In this document: in pieces, positions 1 to 6,681 of the stretch
Numbering within the stretch: position 1 is the first letter of the stretch
How the letters are laid out: every line of letters begins with the position of its first letter
Assembly (NCBI GenBank): GCA_016200825.1
Contig: JACQEA010000080.1
Location: 1-9,920, forward strand
Direction of reading: 5' to 3'
DNA length: 9,920 nt
Origin: Chloroflexota bacterium
GTDB lineage: Bacteria > Chloroflexota > Anaerolineae > UBA4142
Made by a program: the position numbers and the translations under genes
The notes under the pieces: generated by a model
What the model was told of the DNA's origin: nothing
The model's database searches: none
The model's input: only the letters and a program-made list of their open reading frames with translations

Positions 1-1831
1 CACTCGCCGCGTAAGCCATTCCGCCGACGGAAGCAAACGGCGGCGCGGGTTCGAAAATTTCGCCGAGCGTACCGAGCGCGTACGCTTGCATCGCCGCGTG
101 AAAAGGCGCGAACAAATCGCGCGCGGGTTTTTCGCCGAACACATTTTGATACGCGTCCACATACGCGCCGATCAGCCACGCCCACACCGCGCCGTGATGA
201 GACGCCGCGTCGCGTTCATCCGCCGAGCCGTGATAGCGCGCGCGATAATTTGGATCGCGCGGCGCGAGCGTCCGCAATCCAAGCGGCGTTAATAATTCCG
301 TTGTCACAATTTGCAAAATGGATTCGCCGCGCGCGCGCGGCACCAGATCATTCGCGAGTGAGAGCGCGAACAATTGATTGGGGCGCAACGCGGTGTCGTC
401 GCCCTTCGGCGCATCAATCACATCGCACAAATAACCGCCCTCGGCAAACCAAAAACGTTCAAACGCGATTTGCGCGCGGTCTGCCATCTGCGCGTATTTT
501 TCTGGCGCGCGTTTCAAACGTTTTGCCCAGCGTTCCATCACGCGCAACGCGCGATACCACAACGCGTTGATTTCACCCGCAAAAAGCAAACCATCGCGTT
601 GATCCACGTGAATATTATTTCGCGTCCCGTTTACATGCCACTCGATGACGGATTCCAATTGCGGAAACAATTCGCGGACGAGCGCGTCATCGCGCGTCGC
701 CGCGTGATACCGGTCGAGCGCGTGAAAAAACCACAGCGTCACGTCTGCCGCGTCAAAATCGCGCGCGCCGTCGGCGCGTATTCGATTGGGAAGCAAACCA
801 TTTTCGATCTCGCGCGCGCACGCGCGCAGAATTTCTTTCGCTTCCGCATAACGCCGCGTGACGATCAACAAACCTTCCAGCGCGATAAGTGTTTCGCGCG
901 TTCGTTCGTCGAACCAAGGATAGCCCGCAAGGATGCGCGCGCGATTTTCTTTTTCGTGCGCGCGGTGAATAACAAATTGATCGGCGGCGACGCGCAATTG
1001 TTTTTCCACATCATCTTCTGCTCGGCGCGCGAGCAATTTTTGACGCGTGCGCGCCCGCGCGCGTGATCGCGCAACCGAATTGCCGAGTCCGCGCGCGTCG
1101 GTGGTCGCGGTAATGGTTAACGTTTCGCCGCCGCGTAAATTTACGCGGAGTAGCCCGGGCAAAAATAAATCCTCGACCGCATCATAGCCGCGTTCTTTTT
1201 CGCGCGCGTGCAAAAAACGCCAGTACCATAAATCGAGCGGAACGAATTGAACGCGCGGCGGAAACAACAAGCGGTACGGCGTCGCGCCCTCAAACGCGTT
1301 GATTTCTAATTCGCCGCCGTGCGCGGCGACCGCAAAACGCCATTCGGCCGCGCCGCGCAATTCACTGTGAAAATTTTTGTGCGTGCAAAGCGGAAGCAAA
1401 GTAAGTTGAATCGGCGCGGACTCGCGCGCGAGTTGATAATGAATGTGCGTCGTGTTCGCGCCGTGTTCCATCCAAATTGTTTTCGTCAAGGCAAAATTCG
1501 GCGCTTGATAAAAAAATGTGGGCAGCATGCCGTCAAGTTCGACGCGTTCGAGGTAAAGATAACCGTCGGGGTGAATCGTGCCGTTTTCGTACTGATTCGT
1601 TCCGAGCCGATATGTTAATCCGCCGATCTGCACCTCTTCATCAATTTTCGAAAGCAAGACCACGCGCGCCGCGGGCGGCGCGAGCGCGGCGATAAGCAAG
1701 CCGTGATAACGCCGCGTGTTCGCACCGGTGATCGTACTCGACGCGTACCCACCGATTCCATTCGTCACAATCCATTCCCGCGCCAGCGCGCGCGGCAGAT
1801 CGCGACAGATTTCGCGCGGAATAACAATCAC
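1..1831 (-). CDS. Glycogen debranching enzyme-like protein (amylo-alpha-1,6-glucosidase family), C-terminus cut by window edge
   Basis: Open from a GTG start at 1831 to the left edge, 610 codons; probably only a few tens of residues are missing. The N-terminal GDE_N-type domain shows NGIGGYASSTITG (about 24-36) and NTRRYHGLL (38-46), then KERGYDAVEDLF before the linker. The C-terminal (alpha/alpha)6 glucosidase-type domain shows AGYPWF (302-307), DGLLFAGE (413-420), INALWY (421-426), LRPNQLFAL (482-490), LLTPLGLRTLAP, HHGAVWAW (545-552) and GEIFE (590-594). In the family this domain removes alpha-1,6-linked glucose at branch points of glycogen. Odd features, compared with family motifs recalled from memory: the roughly 25 residues with the TWMD motif normally lying between the AGE-like and EINALWY segments are absent; WGRDT reads RTRET (310-314); HQGTVWPW reads HHGAVWAW. 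Activity is therefore doubtful. The start is supported by GGAAGG eight bases upstream. It lies five bases after the deacetylase stop, so probably cotranscribed. Confidence 0.88.
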   Translation of the reverse strand, partial: MIVIPREICRDLPRALAREWIVTNGIGGYASSTITGANTRRYHGLLIAALAPPAARVVLLSKIDEEVQIGGLTYRLGTNQYENGTIHPDGYLYLERVELDGMLPTFFYQAPNFALTKTIWMEHGANTTHIHYQLARESAPIQLTLLPLCTHKNFHSELRGAAEWRFAVAAHGGELEINAFEGATPYRLLFPPRVQFVPLDLWYWRFLHAREKERGYDAVEDLFLPGLLRVNLRGGETLTITATTDARGLGNSVARSRARARTRQKLLARRAEDDVEKQLRVAADQFVIHRAHEKENRARILAGYPWFDERTRETLIALEGLLIVTRRYAEAKEILRACAREIENGLLPNRIRADGARDFDAADVTLWFFHALDRYHAATRDDALVRELFPQLESVIEWHVNGTRNNIHVDQRDGLLFAGEINALWYRALRVMERWAKRLKRAPEKYAQMADRAQIAFERFWFAEGGYLCDVIDAPKGDDTALRPNQLFALSLANDLVPRARGESILQIVTTELLTPLGLRTLAPRDPNYRARYHGSADERDAASHHGAVWAWLIGAYVDAYQNVFGEKPARDLFAPFHAAMQAYALGTLGEIFEPAPPFASVGGMAYAAS

Positions 1832-1845
1832 ATTGCTTACCTTCC
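1828..1845 (-). promoter_or_regulatory. Ribosome binding site plus start-stop ATGTGA at the debranching gene start
   Basis: On the minus strand GGAAGG (1845-1840) is followed by TAAGCA and then ATGTGATTG. The GTG at 1831 opens the long frame, eight bases after the GGAAGG. An ATG two bases upstream (1833) is followed at once by TGA, so an initiation there would make only fMet. The upstream gene's TAA (1839-1837) lies between the binding site and the start, which suggests translational coupling. Any regulatory role for the start-stop pair is inference. Confidence 0.45.
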
Positions 1846-2823
1846 GCTAGTCGTAAACCAATTCAACCAATACGCATAATCCGTCAGCGTATAACTGCCG
1901 CGCACGCGCACGCGCCGCATTTCAAAAATATCTTCGTTCGTTTGGCGCACGCCTTGAATTTCGGTGAACGCCGAAAGATAACCGCTCAAGCGTAACACCG
2001 CGATGGTTGTCAAGTCGTACCGTCCCGAGGGATAACAAAATGTTTTCACGGTCACGCCGGGCAAACGCGCTTCGATCATTTGTTTGGATCCGGCGAGTTG
2101 AGTATTCTGATACGCGATCGTCTTGCCGCGCAAATCGGGATGATCTACCGAATGCGAACCAATTTCCATTCCGGCATTCGCCATTTCTTGCAACTGTTGC
2201 CACGTGAGATAGCCGGACTTTTTCGTCTCGACGAATTGCGTGATCACATAAAACGTCGCGGTCATGCCGTACTTTTTCAAAATTGGAAACGCGGTTTCGT
2301 ACGCATCGGCGTAGCCGTCGTCGAACGTCAACACGATCGCTTTCTCCGGCAGGGGCGCGCCGAATAATAAACTCTCCGCCAAATCCGCCGCGCGAATCGT
2401 TCTATATCCATTGTATATCAGGAACGCCATTTGTTCATCGAACGCTTGCGGCAAAACGGAAAGGTCAAGCCGAACCGCGTCCGCGTCCGGCGGCGGAATG
2501 CTGATCGAATGATACATCAGCACCGGCACGCGCGCGACGCGCAGATTCGGATTGATCGTTGGCGTCGGAGTGGGTGTGCGCGTGCGCGTCGGAATCGCGG
2601 TCAATGTGAGAGTGAGAGTAGGCGTAGAAGTAAAAGTGTTGGTCGGCGTCGCAGTAAAAGTCGGGACGCGCGTTGGAGTAAAAGTATTTGTGGGCGTAGG
2701 TGTCGGAGAATTTAATAACGCCGCGATTTGAACAACCGGAGAATCCGCAGACCCAACGGCGAGACTCGCCAGCCCAACAACGAACGCGCCGCGGAGGGCG
2801 AGCGTCAAAAACTTGGACATCAT
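1837..2823 (-). CDS. Secreted polysaccharide deacetylase (NodB domain) with Thr/Pro-rich linker
   Basis: 328 residues. An N-terminal hydrophobic segment after MMSKF (about 5-24) looks like a signal peptide or membrane anchor. Residues about 39-93 are a low-complexity TPTPT/TNTFT linker. The NodB-type (carbohydrate esterase 4) domain begins near 99 with VPVLMYHSI. Its first motif TFDDG (166-170) supplies the catalytic base and a metal-binding Asp; HSVDH (224-228) supplies the metal-binding histidines; YPSGRYD (264-270) is the third motif. Such enzymes remove acetyl groups from N-acetylated glycans such as peptidoglycan or other cell-envelope polysaccharides; the substrate cannot be read from sequence. 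The linker suggests the domain is held away from the membrane or displayed within the envelope. A second ATG at 2820 is an equally possible start. A promoter-like pair sits directly upstream, and the debranching-like gene follows after five bases. Confidence 0.9.
   Translation of the reverse strand: MMSKFLTLALRGAFVVGLASLAVGSADSPVVQIAALLNSPTPTPTNTFTPTRVPTFTATPTNTFTSTPTLTLTLTAIPTRTRTPTPTPTINPNLRVARVPVLMYHSISIPPPDADAVRLDLSVLPQAFDEQMAFLIYNGYRTIRAADLAESLLFGAPLPEKAIVLTFDDGYADAYETAFPILKKYGMTATFYVITQFVETKKSGYLTWQQLQEMANAGMEIGSHSVDHPDLRGKTIAYQNTQLAGSKQMIEARLPGVTVKTFCYPSGRYDLTTIAVLRLSGYLSAFTEIQGVRQTNEDIFEMRRVRVRGSYTLTDYAYWLNWFTTSGR
2545..2709 (-). repeat. Thr/Pro low-complexity coding repeat in the deacetylase
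   Basis: This stretch encodes about 55 residues made mostly of Thr and Pro, with Asn-Thr-Phe-Thr, Thr-Pro-Thr and Thr-Leu-Thr units (residues about 39-93). At the DNA level it appears on the plus strand as imperfect repeats of GTCGGAGT, GTAGGTGT and GTAAAAGT type words. It is an extended linker between the membrane-proximal N-terminus and the catalytic domain. Thr/Pro linkers of this kind are, from general knowledge, common in envelope proteins of Chloroflexota. Confidence 0.8.
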
Positions 2824-2832
2824 TGTTCAAGT

Positions 2833-2860
2833 ATTCTAGCACATCCCGCGTCAAACTCAA
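2833..2860 (-). promoter_or_regulatory. Candidate sigma70-type promoter for the deacetylase unit
   Basis: On the minus strand TTGAGT (2860-2855) and TAGAAT (2838-2833) are separated by 16 bases, close to the TTGACA/TATAAT consensus. A start point about seven bases downstream would fall near 2826, only a few bases before the ATG at 2823, so the transcript would be nearly leaderless. No good Shine-Dalgarno sequence is seen before this ATG, which agrees. The -35 element overlaps the TGA stop of the ATPase gene. Candidate only. Confidence 0.35.
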
Positions 2861-3657
2861 ATTGAATTAGCATTTGGCAACAGAAAAATCTGCGGCGATT
2901 CCGCGCGCGCGGGATGCGATTGAATTTCAACCTGCGCGTGAAAAACCGCCGCGATTATTTCGCGCGATAAAACCGCGCGCGGCGCGCCGGTCGTAACGAT
3001 GCGCCCCTCATTCAACAAGATCAGCCGATCAAAATACAACGCCGCAAGATTTAGATCGTGCATCGTCGCGAGCACCGTCAATCCGCGCTCGCGATTCAAC
3101 GCGCGAATGAGATCGAGAATTTCAATTTGATGATTGATGTCCAAATGCACCGTCGGCTCGTCCAACAACAACAACGTCGGTTCTTGCGCGAGCGCCATCG
3201 CGATCACGACGCGTTGTTTTTCGCCGCCCGATAATTCGCTGAACAAGCGCGCGGCGAACGCGCGCGTCGCGGTGAATTCCAACGCGCGTTCAATCGCGAT
3301 GTGATCCGCGCGCGATTCCGCGCGCCACGCGCGCGCGTACGGCGTGCGTCCCAGCGCGACGACTTCTTCGACGGAAAACGCGTACGGCAAATTCAATTCT
3401 TGCGGCACGAGCGCGATTTTTTGCGCGATCTCGCGGCGCGTGTACGCGCCCAAATCGCGCTCGTTCCATTTCACACCGCCCGCGCGCGGCGTGAGAATCC
3501 CCGCGAGAATTTTTAACAGCGTCGTCTTGCCCGATCCGTTGGGCCCAATCAGCGCGACAAAATCCCCGGCGTTCAACGCAAGATCAATCCCTGCAAGCAC
3601 AGCGCGCTCGTCATATCGAAAATGTATTTGACGCGCATTCAGCAGAATCTGATTCAT
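2857..3657 (-). CDS. btuD: ABC transporter ATP-binding protein, cobalamin/iron-siderophore type (BtuD/FecE-like)
   Basis: 266 residues, the usual length for the ATPase of FecCD-type importers. Motifs in order: Walker A GPNGSGKT (38-45), Q-loop VPQ (84-86), signature LSGGE (142-146), Walker B LLLLDEP (162-168), D-loop HLD (171-173) and H-loop His200 in ATMHD. It should dimerise on the cytoplasmic face and drive import through the BtuC-type permease at 8158-9189. The motifs cannot tell corrinoid from haem or siderophore import; the neighbouring corrinoid genes make B12 the likely substrate. It is separated from the rest of the cluster by a 118-base spacer with a palindromic repeat, so it may have its own promoter. 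The ATG at 3657 has AAGG a few bases upstream. The C-terminal tail after about 240 is variable in the family and unremarkable. Confidence 0.88.
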   Translation of the reverse strand: MNQILLNARQIHFRYDERAVLAGIDLALNAGDFVALIGPNGSGKTTLLKILAGILTPRAGGVKWNERDLGAYTRREIAQKIALVPQELNLPYAFSVEEVVALGRTPYARAWRAESRADHIAIERALEFTATRAFAARLFSELSGGEKQRVVIAMALAQEPTLLLLDEPTVHLDINHQIEILDLIRALNRERGLTVLATMHDLNLAALYFDRLILLNEGRIVTTGAPRAVLSREIIAAVFHAQVEIQSHPARAESPQIFLLPNANSI

Positions 3658-3684
3658 TAGACCTTATCCGAATTAAGAAAAGCG

Positions 3685-3753
3685 TCCACGAAAAACACGA
3701 AAGGACACAAAAATTCTATCAGATCCTTCGTGGTTTTTCGTGTGTTTCGTGGA
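3685..3753. repeat. Imperfect palindrome of CACGAA/TTCGTG words in the cobQ-btuD spacer
   Basis: TCCACGAAAAACACGAAA (3685-3702) pairs with TTTCGTGTGTTTCGTGGA (3736-3753): 17 of 18 positions are complementary, with a 33-base loop. Further CACGAA/TTCGTG words occur in and beside the arms (for example TTCGTG at 3727-3732). This kind of repeat is, from general knowledge, scattered between genes in many environmental bacterial genomes. Transcribed, it could fold into a long hairpin that stabilises or attenuates the RNA before btuD. There is no U-run typical of an intrinsic terminator. Confidence 0.6.
3713..3721 (-). promoter_or_regulatory. Candidate extended -10 element upstream of btuD
   Basis: On the minus strand TGATAGAAT (3721-3713) matches an extended -10 (TGn followed by TAGAAT). 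No -35 match is seen at the proper distance. The TAGAAT hexamer is the same as that proposed before the deacetylase gene. It would place a transcript start about 50 bases before the btuD ATG. It lies in the loop of the palindromic repeat. Weak evidence. Confidence 0.25.
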
Positions 3754-3758
3754 TAATT

Positions 3759-3773
3759 ATTATTGCGAATAAT
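3759..3773. other. Small AT-rich inverted repeat just after the cobQ stop
   Basis: ATTATT (3759-3764) and AATAAT (3768-3773) flank GCG, a perfect six-base stem with a three-base loop, three bases beyond the cobQ TAA. It is too weak and lacks a following U-run, so it is not called as a terminator. Confidence 0.3.
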
Positions 3774-3775
3774 GT

Positions 3776-5284
3776 TTATTGCATCAACCGATAAATCGCA
3801 CGCAGATCCAAATGCGCGCGGACAATTTCAGCTAACCGATCGTACATCAAGTCGCGGTCAAAGCGAGTGCGCGTGCCGCGCGTAAACCCTTTGCGCGCGG
3901 CGAGGTTCAAAAGAAATTGCGCGCGCAACTTGTCATTATCGAACAAGCCGTGAAAGTACGTCCCCGCGATCCAGCCGTCCGAAGAAATATTTCCATCGGC
4001 ATCCTCAACGCGCGTTTCTCCGCGCGCGCTCACATTGATCAACGGCATACTATCGCGCGCGATGCTTTGTCCGATATGAATCTCGTATCCCGCAATTTCC
4101 AACCCGCGCGCATCCGCGAATAATCCGGCGTTGGCAACGATCTTTCCACACGCGCGCACCGTTTGCTTTTCCTCGGCAAAAGTTGTTTCGACCGGAAGCA
4201 AACCCAATCCCTCCGCTTGCGCTTGATCCGATTCGACGCGCAAGGGATCGCAAATTTTATTTCCTAACATCTGATAGCCGCCGCAAATTCCCAAGACCGG
4301 CCCGCGCGCGCGCGCGAATTGGACGATGCGATGCGCGAGACCGCGCGCGCGGAGAAAATTCAAATCGGCAATTGTCGTTTTTGTGCCGGGGAGAATAATC
4401 AAGTCCGGTGCGCGCAAATCTTCGGAGCGATCTACGAATCGCACGACGATATCCGGTTCCGCGCGCAACGGATCGAAATCATCAAAATTGCTGATGTGCG
4501 GCAGTCGAACGACCACAATGTCCAACGTCCGTCGTCCATTATCCATCGTCGGTATTTCATCCAACGCGACCGAATCCTCGTCCGCAATTCGCAAATCATA
4601 AATGAATGGCATCACACCCAGCACGCGCATGCCACTTTTTTGTTCCAGAATTTTCACGCCATCATCAAAAAGATGACGGTCGCCGCGAAATTTGTTGACG
4701 ATGAAACCGCGCACGCGCGCCCGTTCGTTTTCTTCTAACAGCGCGAGCGTCCCAAGCAACTGCGCGAAAATTCCGCCGAGATCAATATTGCCAACGAGAA
4801 TTACCGGTGCATTCGCGTACTCCGCAATCGCCATATTCACCAGATCACCGCGCCGCAAATTCAATTCCGCCGGACTCCCTGCGCCTTCGATGACAACGAC
4901 ATCGTACTCTGCGCGCATAGCATCGAGCGCGCGCGTCACGACCTCCCACAATTCCGCGCGGCGGCGAATGTATTCTCCGGCCGCAATTCGTGCCCACGGT
5001 TTGCCCATCACAACTATTTGCGCGAATGAATCGGCTTCTGGTTTGATCAACACCGGATTCATTTCGACCGTTACATCTACGCCCGCGGCTTGCGCCTGCA
5101 TCGCTTGCGCGCGTCCGACTTCGAGATTATCGCGTGTGACAAAAGAATTGAGCGCCATATTCTGCGCTTTGAAGGGCGCCACGCGTAATCCATCTTGTTT
5201 AAAAATTCGGCACAAGGCCGCGACGATCAAACTTTTGCCAACTGACGACATCGTGCCTTGAATCATCAACACGTGTGCCGTCAT
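3776..5284 (-). CDS. cobQ: Cobyric acid synthase (glutamine-hydrolysing)
   Basis: 502 residues, normal length for CobQ/CbiP. It performs the ATP- and glutamine-dependent amidation of the b, d, e and g carboxylates of adenosylcobyrinic a,c-diamide, giving adenosylcobyric acid. The N-terminal dethiobiotin-synthetase-like ATPase domain shows MIQGTMSSVGKS (7-18), APFKAQNMALNS (36-47) and IEGAGSPAELNL (132-142 region). The C-terminal triad glutamine amidotransferase domain shows LGICGGYQML (331-340) with nucleophile Cys334, GYEIHIG (399-405) and TYFHG (442-446) with His445. All key motifs are intact. The ATG at 5284 overlaps the upstream cbiA stop by four bases (ATGA), and AAGGTGA (5297-5291) lies six bases before it, which fixes the start. 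The gene works directly after CbiA in the pathway. It is followed by the repeat-bearing spacer. Confidence 0.96.
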   Translation of the reverse strand: MTAHVLMIQGTMSSVGKSLIVAALCRIFKQDGLRVAPFKAQNMALNSFVTRDNLEVGRAQAMQAQAAGVDVTVEMNPVLIKPEADSFAQIVVMGKPWARIAAGEYIRRRAELWEVVTRALDAMRAEYDVVVIEGAGSPAELNLRRGDLVNMAIAEYANAPVILVGNIDLGGIFAQLLGTLALLEENERARVRGFIVNKFRGDRHLFDDGVKILEQKSGMRVLGVMPFIYDLRIADEDSVALDEIPTMDNGRRTLDIVVVRLPHISNFDDFDPLRAEPDIVVRFVDRSEDLRAPDLIILPGTKTTIADLNFLRARGLAHRIVQFARARGPVLGICGGYQMLGNKICDPLRVESDQAQAEGLGLLPVETTFAEEKQTVRACGKIVANAGLFADARGLEIAGYEIHIGQSIARDSMPLINVSARGETRVEDADGNISSDGWIAGTYFHGLFDNDKLRAQFLLNLAARKGFTRGTRTRFDRDLMYDRLAEIVRAHLDLRAIYRLMQ

Positions 5285-6681
5285 CGCGGATCACCTTTTC
5301 CCGCCGAAGCCGCCGCGACAAAGCGCGCCGCGAGTTCAGGTCGCGCGAGAAAATGCAAATGCACGTATGACGCAAATAGATTGCCAATGGACGCGCCGTC
5401 AAACCGCGTTTCTGTTTGAAACACGCTCGGCAAAAGTTCGTACGCGGGCGCGAGATCGCGTGGACGATTTTCCCATGTTGAATAATGAAATTCGTGCCCG
5501 CGAATTATTTCGCCCGCGCGCCAGAGGCAACTATTATTCAATGCGCGCGCGACACGATACCCCAGCGTCAATTTGCCGTTCATTACCGATTCACCGGGCA
5601 AGATGCCGACCATGGTGTGTGCCGTGTGGCGCGCATCTACAATTTTTTCGGTGAAGTACATCAACCCGCCGCATTCGGCGTAAATCAGAATGCCCGCGCG
5701 AAACGCGGCGCGAATTTCCGTGCGCATCGCAACATTCGCGGCGAGTTCACTCGCGTAAATTTCGGGAAATCCGCCGCAGAGATAAATCGCACGCGTCTGT
5801 CGCGGCAACGCGCGGTCATTCAGTGGACTGAAAAACGCGATCTGCGCGCCGACTGCGCGCAAGAGATCGAGATTGTCTTCGTACAGAAAATTAAAAGCCG
5901 CATCGCGCGCAACCGCGATCACTGGGCGCGTATCTCTCGCCTTCGACGCAAATGGATCGTCTTCAATTTCCGCGAGCGGTGGCGCCATGCGCGCCAGTTC
6001 GAGCACTCGATCGAGATTTACCGTCGTCGCGATTTTCTCTTTTGCCGCATCAAGCCACGCGCGCCAGCATCCCGGTTCTTGCGTAGGGATCAAACCCAAG
6101 TGCCGTTCCGGCAAATTCAAAACATCTTCGCGTTTCAAATAGCCAACCACAGGCAAGCCCACTTCCGTTGTAATCGCGTCCTGCACCATTCGCGCGTGAC
6201 CTTCGCTCCCAACGCGATTTGAAATTACACCAACGATTCGCACGCGCGGATCGAAATCGCGTATACCTTGAACGATCGCCGCCGCGCTGCGCGCCATCGC
6301 ACTGACATCAAGCACAAGCAGAACCGGCGCTTCGAGAATGCGCGCGATATGCGCGGTGCTTCCCGTGTCGTCGTTGCCAGAGAATCCATCGAACAAACCC
6401 ATCACGCCTTCAATCAACGCGATATCCGCATCTCGCGCCGCACGCGCAAAGAGTACCCGCACGCGTTGGGATGAAAGCATCCACGCGTCGAGATTGCGCG
6501 ATGCGCGGTTTGCGGCGACCGAGTGATATGAAGGATCAATATAATCAGGACCGACCTTGAATGGCGCAACGCGCAAACCGCGCGCAGTAAATGCTGCCAT
6601 CAGCGCGGTGGCGATCGTTGTCTTGCCACTTCCGCTCATCGGCGCAGCAATGATCAAGCGAGGAATTTGCATTGTGTTCAC
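5281..6681 (-). CDS. cbiA: Cobyrinic acid a,c-diamide synthase (CbiA/CobB)
   Basis: 466 residues, normal for the family. It amidates the a and c carboxylates of cobyrinic acid (or hydrogenobyrinic acid in the aerobic route, where it is named cobB) using glutamine and ATP. The N-terminal ATPase domain shows a P-loop APMSGSGKTT (13-22), FKVGPDYIDPSYH (41-53) and EGVMGLFDG (91-99). The C-terminal amidotransferase domain shows LCGGFPEIYA (301-310), AECGGLMY (335-342) with nucleophile Cys337, GHEFHYS (396-401) and YVHLHF (439-444) with the probable catalytic His. The longest frame starts at GTG 6681, overlapping the upstream stop by four bases (GTGA). An ATG at 6672 (sequence MQIPRLI) is a good alternative; neither has a clear Shine-Dalgarno site. 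It shares its stop with the cobQ start, so translation of the two is probably coupled. Nothing in the protein tells whether the organism uses the early- or late-cobalt route. Confidence 0.95.
   Translation of the reverse strand: MNTMQIPRLIIAAPMSGSGKTTIATALMAAFTARGLRVAPFKVGPDYIDPSYHSVAANRASRNLDAWMLSSQRVRVLFARAARDADIALIEGVMGLFDGFSGNDDTGSTAHIARILEAPVLLVLDVSAMARSAAAIVQGIRDFDPRVRIVGVISNRVGSEGHARMVQDAITTEVGLPVVGYLKREDVLNLPERHLGLIPTQEPGCWRAWLDAAKEKIATTVNLDRVLELARMAPPLAEIEDDPFASKARDTRPVIAVARDAAFNFLYEDNLDLLRAVGAQIAFFSPLNDRALPRQTRAIYLCGGFPEIYASELAANVAMRTEIRAAFRAGILIYAECGGLMYFTEKIVDARHTAHTMVGILPGESVMNGKLTLGYRVARALNNSCLWRAGEIIRGHEFHYSTWENRPRDLAPAYELLPSVFQTETRFDGASIGNLFASYVHLHFLARPELAARFVAAASAGKGDPR

Noticed and set aside
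374..1066. A 230-codon plus-strand open frame opposite the debranching gene
   Set aside because: Its product is Arg/Ala/Phe-rich with no recognisable domain, and it mirrors the GCG/CGC-rich codons of the well-supported minus-strand gene. Treated as an antisense shadow.
2465..2860. A 131-codon minus-strand frame overlapping the deacetylase N-terminus
   Set aside because: It is the shifted reading of the Thr/Pro repeat (Ser/His/Asp-rich) and has no independent support.
3685..3773. CRISPR-like or intrinsic terminator reading of the cobQ-btuD spacer
   Set aside because: The CACGAA words are short, of unequal spacing and form a palindrome, with no repeat-spacer regularity; no U-run follows the stems.
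3658..3775. Cobalamin riboswitch before btuD
   Set aside because: I cannot find the conserved B12-box-like core, and the 118-base spacer is too short for a full element and is mostly occupied by the palindrome.
5485..6222. A 245-codon plus-strand open frame opposite cbiA
   Set aside because: Arg- and Phe-rich composition, no family motifs, and complete overlap with an intact cbiA. An antisense shadow caused by codon bias.
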